The notes below the pieces were generated by a model that was given only the letters and a program-made list of their open reading frames with translations, did no database searches and was not told the origin of the DNA. From positions 7,936,001 through 8,000,000 of the forward strand of contig NZ_CP107939.1 in NCBI RefSeq assembly GCF_036046055.1: DNA of 64,000 bases, written 5' to 3'. Source of the stretch: Nocardia sp. NBC_00403 (GTDB lineage Bacteria; Actinomycetota; Actinomycetes; Mycobacteriales; Mycobacteriaceae). Below, piece by piece: positions 33,065-42,269 of the stretch (positions within the stretch are counted from its first letter, which is position 1; each line of letters opens with the position of its first letter). The translations under genes were made by a program, and so were the position numbers.

Positions 33065-34085
33065 AGCAATCCACTCCTACGAAGCTGTAGTCGTATCAAC
33101 GAGTTGGGTACATCTACACGAGAGGCAAGCTGAACAGTTCGCGGCGCGCACACGATGGGCTGGTCATGACCCCATCGTCGACGATGTGAGCCCGCGCCCA
33201 TGGGAGTCGATATTAAACGACATTCGTTCTTTATATTCGAAGCACACGCCGCCGAATAGCAACGTTGCAGAAATCTATTCGGGGTCGAATCCGGCTCGCG
33301 GCCACCAATATTCGAGATCAAGGCCCACATCGGCAGCCCAGCGGAGCCAAGACACCTACGATCACCCGGCAGGCCGGAATCGCCGAATGGTTGCAGGACA
33401 CGAAATCCGCGCCACGCGACGGCCGTGCCGATCCGGCCGCCGCGGTGTTCCAGACGTTCGACTGTCGTGATCGCGGCGACCGAATCCCGACGCGCTTCGA
33501 GACAGCCCATCGAAGCCAGGCCACACTCGGCCGCCGCCGGCGCGGTGGCCGGATCCTCCGACATCTCGACGGTGCCGATCGGTGACAGCACGCACCGCCA
33601 CGCAGGCACCGCCACCCGCGGCCGATTCGATCGCAGCCTCGAACCTCTATACGTACGAAGGATAATCCGCCGGCATGTCGGCCGCCGAAATTGTCGGCAA
33701 ATGCACAGCGACACCGCGCGGCGCTTGCAATAATCGCTCGGCACGTCATATCCGCAGGACCGCAGGGCACGACAAATCACCCACGGCACCCAGCGAGAAC
33801 GTGTTAACAAATGTAAAGCAAACAATAACCAGCGGTTTCCAAAGCTTCACCGGCAAGCCCCCGAAACACTTGCCGGTAGCGGCATTTCAGCCGGTCAGAC
33901 CGCATCGACGCTGGTCGAACGCAGGCCAGCAGCGATTCGCCGCTACCGCACGGTGACCGTCATATTGCCGCGACCTCACAGCTCACCGAGCATACGCGCG
34001 CGTTGTGAGAGAACCATTTTGACGCGCCACCCGACCTCCTTACAGTCGGAGCATCAGCCCGATTTCACAGCTCGAAGGGGGCGTC
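33065..34085. other. About 1 kb without a convincing gene, upstream of narG
   Basis: The DNA is visibly AT-richer than its surroundings (for example around 33210-33280 and 33790-33850). Open frames here have random composition. One minus-strand patch, 33433-33564, reads MSEDPATAPAAAECGLASMG and later AAITTVERLEHRGG, faintly recalling the glutamate-synthase amidotransferase N-terminus; it may be a relic. The last 100 bp must hold the narG promoter, and GAAGGGGG lies before the narG GTG. Confidence 0.5.
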
Positions 34086-37000
34086 GTGGTTAATTCACGC
34101 ACTCGGGGCTCCGCGCCCTCCGATTCGGCCGATCGGCCATCGCCCGATGCCGGCGATGCGCTCCTTCGATTGGGCAAATACTTTCGGCGCGGTGAGGCCT
34201 CCGCCGATCAACGCAGCTTGCATCAGGTCGGCGGGCGCAGCGCCGACGAGTTCTACCGAGATCGGTGGTCACACGACAAGGTCGTGCGCTCCACGCACGG
34301 AGTCAACTGCACCGGGTCGTGCTCATGGAAGATCTACGTCAAGGACGGCGTGATCGCCTGGGAGTCCCAGCAGACCGACTATCCCTCGGTCGGTTCGGAC
34401 AAGCCCGAGTACGAGCCACGCGGCTGTCCGCGCGGCGCCTCGTTCTCCTGGTACACCTACTCCCCGGCGCGAGTGCGCTACCCGTATGTGCGCGGCGTGC
34501 TGTTGGAGATGTACCGGGAAGCCAAGGAACGCTGTAAAGATCCGGTGCTGGCCTGGGCCGATATCGTCGAGAACCCGGTCAAGGCCGAGCGCTACAAGTC
34601 CGCTCGCGGCAAGGGCGGTTTCGTGCGGGCCGAGTGGTGGGAGGCCGCGGAGATCGCCGCTGCCGCGCACGTACACACCATCAAACGCTACGGTCCGGAC
34701 CGCGTGGCGGGCTTCTCACCCATCCCCGCCATGTCCATGGTCAGCCATGCTGTCGGCGCCCGGTTCATCTCCCTACTCGGCGGCTCGATGCTGTCGTTCT
34801 ACGACTGGTACGCCGACCTTCCGGTGGCCTCGCCGCAGGTGTTCGGCGACCAGACCGATGTTCCGGAATCAGCCGACTGGTTCGATGCGGGCTACCTGAT
34901 CATGTGGGGCTCGAATGTGCCGGTCACCCGAACGCCGGACGCGCATTACATGACCGAAGCCCGCTATCGCGGGCAGAAGGTCGTTGTGGTGTCCCCCGAC
35001 TATGCCGACAACACCAAGTTCGCCGACGAATGGGTGCCCGCGCGGCCGGGGACCGACGCGGCCCTCGCCATGTCGATGGGGCACGTCATCCTGAAGGAGT
35101 TCTTTGTCGATCGCGGCACGCCGCGGTTCCTGGACTACATCAAGCGCTACACCGACTTGCCGTTCTTGGTGTGCGTGGACGACCCGGAGGGCTGGGACGC
35201 CGACGGCGTCTATCACCACGACGGCGCGGTACCCGGCAAGTTCCTCACCGCCGCCGACCTCGGCCGGACCGGCGAGGGTGTGGAGCACAAGCCGGTTCTG
35301 CTGGATGAGGCGGGAAAACCCGTGGTGCCCAATGGTTCTCTGGGCCACCGCTTCAGCGCCAGCGATGCGGGCAAGTGGAACCTCGACCTCGAAGGTGTCG
35401 ATCCGCTGTTGACGCTGCACGGCAGACCGGACCAGAAGTCGGTCACGGTGCGGCTGCCGCGCTTCGATTCCGACACCCCGGGCGTGCTGGTGCGTGGCGT
35501 GCCGACCACGATGATCGGTGGCAGGCGCGTCACCACCGTCTTCGATCTGCTGTTGGCGCAGTACGGCGTCGGCCGGGACGGACTGCCCGGTGAGTGGCCG
35601 ACCGGCTACGACGACGCCTCCCAGCCCTATACCCCGGCCTGGCAGGAGACGATCACCGGCGTTCCCGCCGCACAGGCCGAGCGGATCGCCCGCGAATTCG
35701 CCGACAACGCCGACAAATCCGGCGGCCGCTCAATGATCCTGATGGGGGCTGGCACCAACCACTGGTTCCACTCCGATCAGATCTACCGTGCCTTCTTCAC
35801 GCTGACCCTGCTCACCGGATGTCAGGGCGTCAACGGCGGCGGCTGGGCGCATTATGTGGGTCAGGAGAAGTGCCGCCCGGTAACCGGGTGGGCGACTTTG
35901 GCTTTCGGCCTGGACTGGCAGCGCCCGCCACGGCAGATGCAGGGCACGGTGTTCTGGTACCTGAGCAACGACCAATGGCGCTACGACCCGTTCACCGCAC
36001 AGGCCTTCGCCTCCCCGTTGGGCAGCGGTGCCTTCGCGGGACGGACCGCCGCCGACAATATCGCGCTGGCAAGCCGACTCGGTTGGATGCCGAGTTACCC
36101 GACCTTCGACCGTAATCCGCTCGACCTTGCCGACGAGGCCGACGCGGCGGGCAAGAGCGCCCCCGACCACGTGGTGGACAGCCTCAAATCGGGCGCGCTG
36201 CGTTTCGCCTGCGAAGATCCCGATGCGCCGGAGAACTTCCCGCGCTGCCTGACCGTATGGCGCGCCAACCTGCTCGGATCCTCGGGTAAGGGCAACGAAT
36301 ACTTCCACCGGCATCTGCTCGGCGCGGACTCCAACCTGCAAACCACCGACGACACCGGCGTGCGGCCGCAAGAGCTGGTCTGGCGGGAGAACGCACCGAC
36401 CGGAAAGCTCGATCTCCTACTCTCCCTCGACTTCCGGATGACAAGCACCACCCTGTTCTCCGATATCGTGTTGCCCGCCGCGACCTGGTACGAGAAGCAC
36501 GATCTGTCCTCGACCGACATGCACCCCTTCGTGCACGCGTTCTCCCCCGCTATCTCCCCGCCGTGGGAGGCCAAGACCGATTTCGATGCCTTCCACCGGA
36601 TCGCACGCGGCTTCTCCTGGATGGCCGAAAAGCATCTCGGCACGCGCAAGGACATCGTCGCGGTGCCGCTGCAGCACGATTCACCCGATGCGCTCGCGCA
36701 GGTCGGCGGCCGGGTGCTGGACTGGAAAGCCGGTGAGTGTGAGCCGATTCCGGGCAAGACCATGCCGAAGATCGTGGTGGTGGAGCGGGACTACTCGAAG
36801 ATCGCGGAGAAAATGGCCGCGCTCGGACCGCTCGTCGAAACACTCGGTCTCACGACCAAGGGCGTCACCACCCACCCTGACGAAGAGGTCGCCTACCTCG
36901 CCGGTGTGAACGGCACCGCGGTTTCCGGTGTGGCGCAGGGTCGCCCGTCGCTGGCGAAGGACACGCACGCCGCTGAGACGATCCTCGCGTTGTCCGGCAC

Positions 37001-37841
37001 CACCAACGGCAGGCTCGCGGTCGAAGGGTTCCAGGCGCTGGAGCGGCGCACCGGAACCGAGCTGGCCGATCTGGCCGCCGAGCATGAGGGCAAGCGAATC
37101 ACCTTCGCCGACACCCAGGCCCGGCCGGTCCCGGTCATCACCTCGCCGGAGTGGTCGGGCAGCGAAACCGGCGGCCGGCGGTACTCGCCGTTCACCATCA
37201 ACACTGAGCGGCTCAAGCCATGGCACACCCTCACCGGACGCCAACACTTCTATCTCGACCACGACTGGATGGTCGAACTCGGTGAGCAACTCCCGATCTT
37301 CCGACCGCCCTTGGACATGACGGCCTTGTTCAGCGAGCCGGATGTGGGCGAGGTCGGCGCGGGCGGTGTGACGGTCCGGTATCTCACGCCGCACTCGAAG
37401 TGGTCGATCCACTCGGCATACCAGGACAACCTGCACATGCTGACGCTGTCCCGGGGCGGCCAATCGATCTGGATGTCGGAGAAGGACGCCGCGAAAATCG
37501 GTGTGGCCGACAATGATTGGATCGAAGCGGTCAATCGCAACGGTATCGTCGTCGCCCGCGCGATCGTCAGCCATCGGATGCCGGAAGGCACCGTGTTCAT
37601 GTATCACGCCCAGGACCGGGCGGTGGGTGTGCCACGCATCGAAACGAGCTCCGAGGTCAACGATGCGCGCGGCAAGCGCGGCGGCATCCACAACGCGCTC
37701 ACCCGCATCATGATCAAGCCCTCACACCTCATCGGCGGCTACGCGCAGCAGTCCTTCGCGCTGAACTACCACGGCCCCACCGGAAATCAGCGCGACGAAG
37801 TGACGACGATCCGTCGCCGCTCGCAGGAAGTGGAGTACTGA
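34086..37841 (+). CDS. narG: Respiratory nitrate reductase alpha subunit
   Basis: A 1251-residue molybdopterin enzyme, full length for NarG. The N-terminal FS0 cluster ligands are in HGVNCTGSCSWK (His plus Cys residues), followed by WESQQTDYP. Molybdopterin-binding stretches include IMWGSNVPVTRTPDAHY, GTNHWFHSD and GANGGGWAHY-like CQGVNGGGWAHY. The C-terminal MopB domain ends in NRNGIVVARAIVSHRMPEG and QRDEVTTIRRR. It reduces nitrate to nitrite with electrons from NarH. No twin-arginine signal is visible, as for cytoplasm-facing NarG. The GTG at 34086 is preceded by GAAGGGGG. First gene of narGHJI. Confidence 0.97.
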   Translation: MVNSRTRGSAPSDSADRPSPDAGDALLRLGKYFRRGEASADQRSLHQVGGRSADEFYRDRWSHDKVVRSTHGVNCTGSCSWKIYVKDGVIAWESQQTDYPSVGSDKPEYEPRGCPRGASFSWYTYSPARVRYPYVRGVLLEMYREAKERCKDPVLAWADIVENPVKAERYKSARGKGGFVRAEWWEAAEIAAAAHVHTIKRYGPDRVAGFSPIPAMSMVSHAVGARFISLLGGSMLSFYDWYADLPVASPQVFGDQTDVPESADWFDAGYLIMWGSNVPVTRTPDAHYMTEARYRGQKVVVVSPDYADNTKFADEWVPARPGTDAALAMSMGHVILKEFFVDRGTPRFLDYIKRYTDLPFLVCVDDPEGWDADGVYHHDGAVPGKFLTAADLGRTGEGVEHKPVLLDEAGKPVVPNGSLGHRFSASDAGKWNLDLEGVDPLLTLHGRPDQKSVTVRLPRFDSDTPGVLVRGVPTTMIGGRRVTTVFDLLLAQYGVGRDGLPGEWPTGYDDASQPYTPAWQETITGVPAAQAERIAREFADNADKSGGRSMILMGAGTNHWFHSDQIYRAFFTLTLLTGCQGVNGGGWAHYVGQEKCRPVTGWATLAFGLDWQRPPRQMQGTVFWYLSNDQWRYDPFTAQAFASPLGSGAFAGRTAADNIALASRLGWMPSYPTFDRNPLDLADEADAAGKSAPDHVVDSLKSGALRFACEDPDAPENFPRCLTVWRANLLGSSGKGNEYFHRHLLGADSNLQTTDDTGVRPQELVWRENAPTGKLDLLLSLDFRMTSTTLFSDIVLPAATWYEKHDLSSTDMHPFVHAFSPAISPPWEAKTDFDAFHRIARGFSWMAEKHLGTRKDIVAVPLQHDSPDALAQVGGRVLDWKAGECEPIPGKTMPKIVVVERDYSKIAEKMAALGPLVETLGLTTKGVTTHPDEEVAYLAGVNGTAVSGVAQGRPSLAKDTHAAETILALSGTTNGRLAVEGFQALERRTGTELADLAAEHEGKRITFADTQARPVPVITSPEWSGSETGGRRYSPFTINTERLKPWHTLTGRQHFYLDHDWMVELGEQLPIFRPPLDMTALFSEPDVGEVGAGGVTVRYLTPHSKWSIHSAYQDNLHMLTLSRGGQSIWMSEKDAAKIGVADNDWIEAVNRNGIVVARAIVSHRMPEGTVFMYHAQDRAVGVPRIETSSEVNDARGKRGGIHNALTRIMIKPSHLIGGYAQQSFALNYHGPTGNQRDEVTTIRRRSQEVEY

Positions 37842-37842
37842 T

Positions 37843-39537
37843 ATGCGCGTGATGGCACAGATGGCCATGGTGATGAACCTCGACAAGTGCATCGGCTGCC
37901 ACACCTGCAGCGTCACCTGTAAGCAGGCATGGACCAATCGCGGTGGCACCGAATACATGTGGTTCAACAATGTGGAAACCCGACCAGGACAGGGCTATCC
38001 ACGGCAGTACCAGGACCAGGAGAAGTGGAAGGGCGGCTGGGAACTCAGCAGGCGCGGCAAGCTGACCCTGAAATCCGGCTCCCGGATGAAGCGGCTGCTG
38101 AACATCTTCGCCAATCCGGACTTGCCGACGGTGACCGATTACTACGAGCCGTGGAGCTACGACTACGACAACCTGCTGTCGGCTCCGGCCATGGACACCA
38201 CGCCGGTTGCCCAGCCGAAATCACTGATCACCGGGAAGAACACCGACATCACCTGGGGCGCGAACTGGGATGACGACCTCGGCGGCGGCCCGGAGCAGGT
38301 CGGCAAGGATCCACTGCTCGCGCGGCTGTCGGATCAGGTGAAGCTGGAGTTCGAGCAGACCTTCATGTTCTATCTGCCGCGGATCTGCGAGCACTGCCTC
38401 AACCCGTCGTGCGTCGCCTCGTGTCCCTCTGGCGCGATCTACAAGCGCTCCGAAGACGGCATTGTGCTGGTCGATCAGGACAAGTGTCGAGGGTGGCGAC
38501 AGTGCGTCACCGGCTGCCCGTACAAGAAGATCTACTTCAACCACAAGACCGGCAAAGCCGAGAAGTGCACCTTCTGCTACCCGCGCGTGGAAGTCGGCAT
38601 GCCGACGGTGTGTTCGGAAACTTGCGTCGGGCGGCTGCGCTACATCGGCGTGATGTTGTACGACGCCGACGCCGTGCTCGCGGCCGCGTCCGTCACCGAC
38701 ACCAAGGATCTCTATCCTTCGCAGCTGGGTGTTTTCCTCAATCCGCACGATCCCCGAGTGGTCGCCGAGGCCGAACGCGCCGGGATCTCACCGGAATGGA
38801 TCGATGCAGCACAGAACTCGCCGGTGTACAAGCTGATCGTCGATTACCAGATCGCGCTTCCGCTGCACCCGGAATACCGGACCATGCCGATGGTTTGGTA
38901 CGTGCCACCGCTGTCGCCGGTGGTAGATGTGCTGTCGGAGACCGGTCACGACGGCGAGAATGCCTCGAACCTGTTCGGCGCCATCGACGCACTGCGCATC
39001 CCGATCGAATACCTCGCCGAGCTTTTCACCGCCGGTGAGGTCGGGCCGGTGCGCGCCGCGCTCCAGCGGCTCGCGGCGATGCGGTCTTTTATGCGCTCGG
39101 TGAATCTCGGGGTGGAACCGGATCCTTCGATCGCACCGTCGGTGCGGCTGGAGCCGGAGGAGATCGAGGCGATGTACCGGCTGCTCGCCATCGCGAAATA
39201 CGAACACCGCTATGTGATTCCGACCGGTGCGGGGACCCAGGCGCACGAGTTGGACTCTCTCGCCACCGGCTGCAGCCTGGACACCGACGGCGGGCCCGGT
39301 ATGACGGCATTCGACACGATGGTCGAGAAGTTCCATCTCACCGACACCAATGGCGCGGCGCCGGAGGAGAAGTCGAATCGCATCAACCTCCTGAACTGGG
39401 ACGGGCGCAACACCGAGGGATTGCTTCCCGCCGCGAACGCCGCCAATGGCAACGGCACCCACAGCACCAACGGCCATGGCACGAACGGCGCGGCACGTGA
39501 TGCTTCGGCCACCACGCCGACCGGAGCACAGCGATGA
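37843..39537 (+). CDS. narH: Respiratory nitrate reductase beta subunit (iron-sulfur)
   Basis: A 564-residue four-cluster ferredoxin-like protein. Cysteine groups appear as CIGCHTCSVTCKQAW near the start, CEHCLNPSCVASCPSG, CRGWRQCVTGCPYKK (the cluster with a Trp in place of one Cys, as in NarH), and CTFCYPRVE...CSETC. It carries electrons from NarI to NarG. It begins 1 nt after the narG stop with AGGAAG upstream. The last 40 residues are an Asn/Gly/Thr-rich tail not typical of the core family. Confidence 0.97.
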   Translation: MRVMAQMAMVMNLDKCIGCHTCSVTCKQAWTNRGGTEYMWFNNVETRPGQGYPRQYQDQEKWKGGWELSRRGKLTLKSGSRMKRLLNIFANPDLPTVTDYYEPWSYDYDNLLSAPAMDTTPVAQPKSLITGKNTDITWGANWDDDLGGGPEQVGKDPLLARLSDQVKLEFEQTFMFYLPRICEHCLNPSCVASCPSGAIYKRSEDGIVLVDQDKCRGWRQCVTGCPYKKIYFNHKTGKAEKCTFCYPRVEVGMPTVCSETCVGRLRYIGVMLYDADAVLAAASVTDTKDLYPSQLGVFLNPHDPRVVAEAERAGISPEWIDAAQNSPVYKLIVDYQIALPLHPEYRTMPMVWYVPPLSPVVDVLSETGHDGENASNLFGAIDALRIPIEYLAELFTAGEVGPVRAALQRLAAMRSFMRSVNLGVEPDPSIAPSVRLEPEEIEAMYRLLAIAKYEHRYVIPTGAGTQAHELDSLATGCSLDTDGGPGMTAFDTMVEKFHLTDTNGAAPEEKSNRINLLNWDGRNTEGLLPAANAANGNGTHSTNGHGTNGAARDASATTPTGAQR

Positions 39538-40214
39538 GTCTGCTGAAGGTACGCCGGCGACCCGAACCGGTCGTCCCGATGCCCGAGCGGGATCGCCACC
39601 TGGTGTGGCGGATCGCCGCACTGCTGCTCGACTACCCCGGCGAGCAGTTGCTGGCCGAGATCGACCAGATATCCGACGCCGCAGCACAATTGCCCGTCGA
39701 GGTGCGCCCGCACCTGCTGGACTTCCTCGCCCATCTGCGCAGCGTCGCGCAGCTCGAGCTGGCGAAGAAGTACGTCGAGACCTTCGATATGCGCCGCAGG
39801 TCAAGCATGCACCTGACGTTCTACGCCTATGGCGACACCCGCAAGCGCGGGATGGCGCTGCTGCGGTTCAAGCACGCCTACCGGCATGCGGGCGTGGAGC
39901 TCGGCGACGAGGAATTGCCCGACCATCTGCCGGTGCTGCTGGAGTTCGCGGCGACCGTCGACCCGATCGGCGGCGAACGCCTGCTCGGCGAGCACGTGCC
40001 GGTCATCGAACTACTACGACTGTCGCTGGCCGACAACGGGTCCCCGTATGCCGGGGTGCTGGCCGCCGTGGTGGCCACCCTGCCGCCGCTGACCACCGCG
40101 GACCGGCGGCGCATTGCCGAACTGGCCGCGCAGGGCCCACCAGAGGAAGAAGTCGGGCTCGACACCTTCGCCATGGACCCCGCGCTGTTGGACGGATCAG
40201 GAGGCCGCCGATGA
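39534..40214 (+). CDS. narJ: Nitrate reductase molybdenum cofactor assembly chaperone
   Basis: A 226-residue helical TorD/NarJ-family chaperone. Family signs are WRIAALLLDYPGEQLLAEID, KKYVETFDMRRRSSMHLTFY and DTRKRGMALLRFKHAYR. It binds NarG and assists cofactor insertion and membrane docking; it is not part of the final enzyme. ATG overlaps the narH stop (ATGA), and its stop overlaps the narI start. Confidence 0.95.
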   Translation: MSLLKVRRRPEPVVPMPERDRHLVWRIAALLLDYPGEQLLAEIDQISDAAAQLPVEVRPHLLDFLAHLRSVAQLELAKKYVETFDMRRRSSMHLTFYAYGDTRKRGMALLRFKHAYRHAGVELGDEELPDHLPVLLEFAATVDPIGGERLLGEHVPVIELLRLSLADNGSPYAGVLAAVVATLPPLTTADRRRIAELAAQGPPEEEVGLDTFAMDPALLDGSGGRR

Positions 40215-40951
40215 CGACCACCTTCTGGATGACGCTGCCCTATGTGGCGTTCACCTCGTTCCTGCTCGGGCATCTGTGGCGCTATCGAAACGACCAATTC
40301 GGCTGGACCACAAGGTCATCGCAGATCTATGAGAGTCGTCTGCTGCGCCTCGGCAGCCCGCTGTTCCACTTCGGCATGCTCGGCGTGATCGGCGGGCATG
40401 TGCTCGGTGTGCTGATACCGGAGTCCTGGACCGCGGCCGTCGGCATCTCCGAGCACACCTACCACGTGGTCGCGGTATCGGCGGGATCTGTCGCCGGACT
40501 CGCGGTGCTACTCGGCGTCGGTATCCTGCTCTACCGCCGCGTCACCGTGCCCGCCGTCCGCAAGGCAACCACCCGCAACGACCAGCTCATGTACGTGCTG
40601 CTGGCCGCAGCTCTCGTCACCGGCCTGCTCAACACCTGGGGCAGCAACCTGCTGTGGGGCACCTACAACTACCGCGAAACCGTCTCCCCCTGGTTCCGTA
40701 GCCTTTTCACGCTCCACCCTCGGCCCGAGCTGATGGTCGACACCCCGTGGACCTTCCAAGTCCATGGCCTGGTCGTGCTGACACTAATCGGGATCTGGCC
40801 CTACACCCGCCTGGTCCACATGTTCAGCGCCCCCTTCGGCTACCTCACCCGTCCCTACATCGTCTACCGCAGTAAAGAATCCAATGCCCCCGACAAGCGC
40901 CGCTATGCCCGCGCCTGGGATGCCCCCGTCACGCCGGAACACTGGCGCTGA
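40211..40951 (+). CDS. narI: Respiratory nitrate reductase gamma subunit (cytochrome b)
   Basis: A 246-residue membrane protein with five hydrophobic helices. It carries heme-ligand candidates in SPLFHFGMLGVIGGHVLG and in the C-terminal FQVHGLVVLTLIGIWPYTRL and VHMFSAP. It oxidises menaquinol and passes electrons to NarH. ATG 40211 overlaps the narJ stop (ATGA). The frame is open upstream to 39446, but that part is only a shadow of narJ. Confidence 0.96.
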   Translation: MTTTFWMTLPYVAFTSFLLGHLWRYRNDQFGWTTRSSQIYESRLLRLGSPLFHFGMLGVIGGHVLGVLIPESWTAAVGISEHTYHVVAVSAGSVAGLAVLLGVGILLYRRVTVPAVRKATTRNDQLMYVLLAAALVTGLLNTWGSNLLWGTYNYRETVSPWFRSLFTLHPRPELMVDTPWTFQVHGLVVLTLIGIWPYTRLVHMFSAPFGYLTRPYIVYRSKESNAPDKRRYARAWDAPVTPEHWR

Positions 40952-40985
40952 CCCCGAGTTCGGGTCCTCTCACCCGATGCCCGAT

Positions 40986-41018
40986 AGCCCCGTCCTTCCA
41001 CCTCGGAGGGGCGGGGCT
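40986..41018. terminator. Hairpin after narI
   Basis: AGCCCCGTCCTT (40986-40997) pairs with AGGGGCGGGGCT (41007-41018) with two G-T pairs and a 9-nt loop. The T-run is weak (GTCCCTGTCC). It lies between the converging narI and VOC genes. Confidence 0.55.
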
Positions 41019-41048
41019 GTCCCTGTCCTGGACAGGCCCTATCCGGGC

Positions 41049-41498
41049 TCAGGCCTGGTCGTAGGCGTCCTGAAGTATCTGCAGGTCGATCTTGGACATG
41101 CTGCGCAGTGCGGTGGCGACGGCTGTGGTCTTGGCGGGGTCGGCGCCCATCATCTTGGCGAGCGCGGAGGGGGCCACCTGCCAGGACAGGCCGTAGCGAT
41201 CGGTGAGCCAACCGCACGGCCCCGGCTCGCCGCCCTCGACCAACGCGTCCCACAGACGATCGACCTCGGCCTGGGTGTCGACGATGAGCTGCACCGACGC
41301 GGCGTCGGTGAGCGGGTGCCCCGGACCGCCGTTCATCAGGGTGTAGGACTGGCCGTCGAGTTCGATGGCGACGATGAAAGCCGAACCGTCCGGGTGGCGG
41401 GTCACCTCGACGACGTGGGAGTTCGGCACGATTTCGGTGTAACGGGTGGCGGCTTCCTCGGCCTGGCTGTCGAACCAGAAGAAGGTGGTGACGGTCAT
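41049..41498 (-). CDS. PhnB-like VOC protein
   Basis: A 149-residue VOC-fold protein of the PhnB/3-demethylubiquinone-methyltransferase-like group: TTFFWFDSQAEEAATRYTEI at the N-terminus, GQSYTLMNGGPGHPLTDAAS in the middle, and GWLTDRYGLSWQVAPSAL near the end. The C-terminus MMGADPAKTTAVATALRSMS is typical. Its substrate is unknown. AAGGAG stands 6 nt before the ATG. Confidence 0.88.
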   Translation of the reverse strand: MTVTTFFWFDSQAEEAATRYTEIVPNSHVVEVTRHPDGSAFIVAIELDGQSYTLMNGGPGHPLTDAASVQLIVDTQAEVDRLWDALVEGGEPGPCGWLTDRYGLSWQVAPSALAKMMGADPAKTTAVATALRSMSKIDLQILQDAYDQA

Positions 41499-41616
41499 GG
41501 TGGGCTCCTTACTCGATGGCTGACTTGCTGTCACCCTTCGGTCGGAGCCGCCTGCCGCGCTTCGACGTATGTCGGGGAGATTTCTCGAGATTCTTTCCGC
41601 GGGCACTCGGTGCGAG

Positions 41617-42063
41617 TCAGGCGCAGGGCGGGGCGTCCGCGTCCTGGAAGAGAGGTTTGCCGGTGGGTGGGGCATAGACCACATCGAGGACAAGCGGTTC
41701 GGTGCCCAGGTTCCGCCCGATATGGACATTCCATGAGCCGGCAGGTTCGTAGATGAACTCGCCCATGCGGTACACGGGCGCGACACAATCCGGGCCGGGG
41801 TGGGTCAAAGTGCCGGAGCGAACGAAGGCGAAGACCGGGCCGTCATGGTAATGCCACCCGGTGGAACCGCCTGGGCCGATGGTGATTTCGCGGACGACGA
41901 GGTCTGTTCCGGTGACGAAAGGCAGCAGCCCGGCCGGTATCTGGGTTTGAGCCAAGGTGACCGCCGTGATGTCCGACCCCGGAGTGGCGTGCGCGGTGGC
42001 CGCGCCCAAGGATGAACCGCCCAGCATCAGCACCGCAATGCCCGCACGTATGAATGGCGTCAT
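41617..42063 (-). CDS. Secreted cupin-domain protein
   Basis: A 148-residue protein with a signal peptide (IRAGIAVLMLGGSSLGAATAHA, about the first 26 residues). A single cupin barrel follows: GGSTGWHYHDGPVFAFVRSG holds the first cupin motif (HxH and a later segment), and FIYEPAGSWNVHIGRNLG holds the second. It may bind a metal outside the membrane. Two cysteines (in PDCVAPVYR and at the C-terminus) could form a disulfide. Function unknown. Confidence 0.82.
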   Translation of the reverse strand: MTPFIRAGIAVLMLGGSSLGAATAHATPGSDITAVTLAQTQIPAGLLPFVTGTDLVVREITIGPGGSTGWHYHDGPVFAFVRSGTLTHPGPDCVAPVYRMGEFIYEPAGSWNVHIGRNLGTEPLVLDVVYAPPTGKPLFQDADAPPCA

Positions 42064-42269
42064 CGAGGCAGCCTAATCATCCGCACCCGCCCTGGGAAAG
42101 GGCCGACCGCCGAGAGTTCCTCGGCCACTGAAACATTCGGCCAATTTGCACCGATTGTCCGATATGTCGTAACCGGCTAGCTCACGGTGTGCGAGTTCAC
42201 CCACTATTCGCGTACGGCTTACTGGTGTCGAGTTGCTGGACGCGCCACAGACGTACAACATCGGATGCC

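Noticed and set aside
39446..40210. Upstream extension of the narI frame
   Set aside because: It lies entirely within narH and narJ in another frame; ATG 40211 overlaps the narJ stop as expected.
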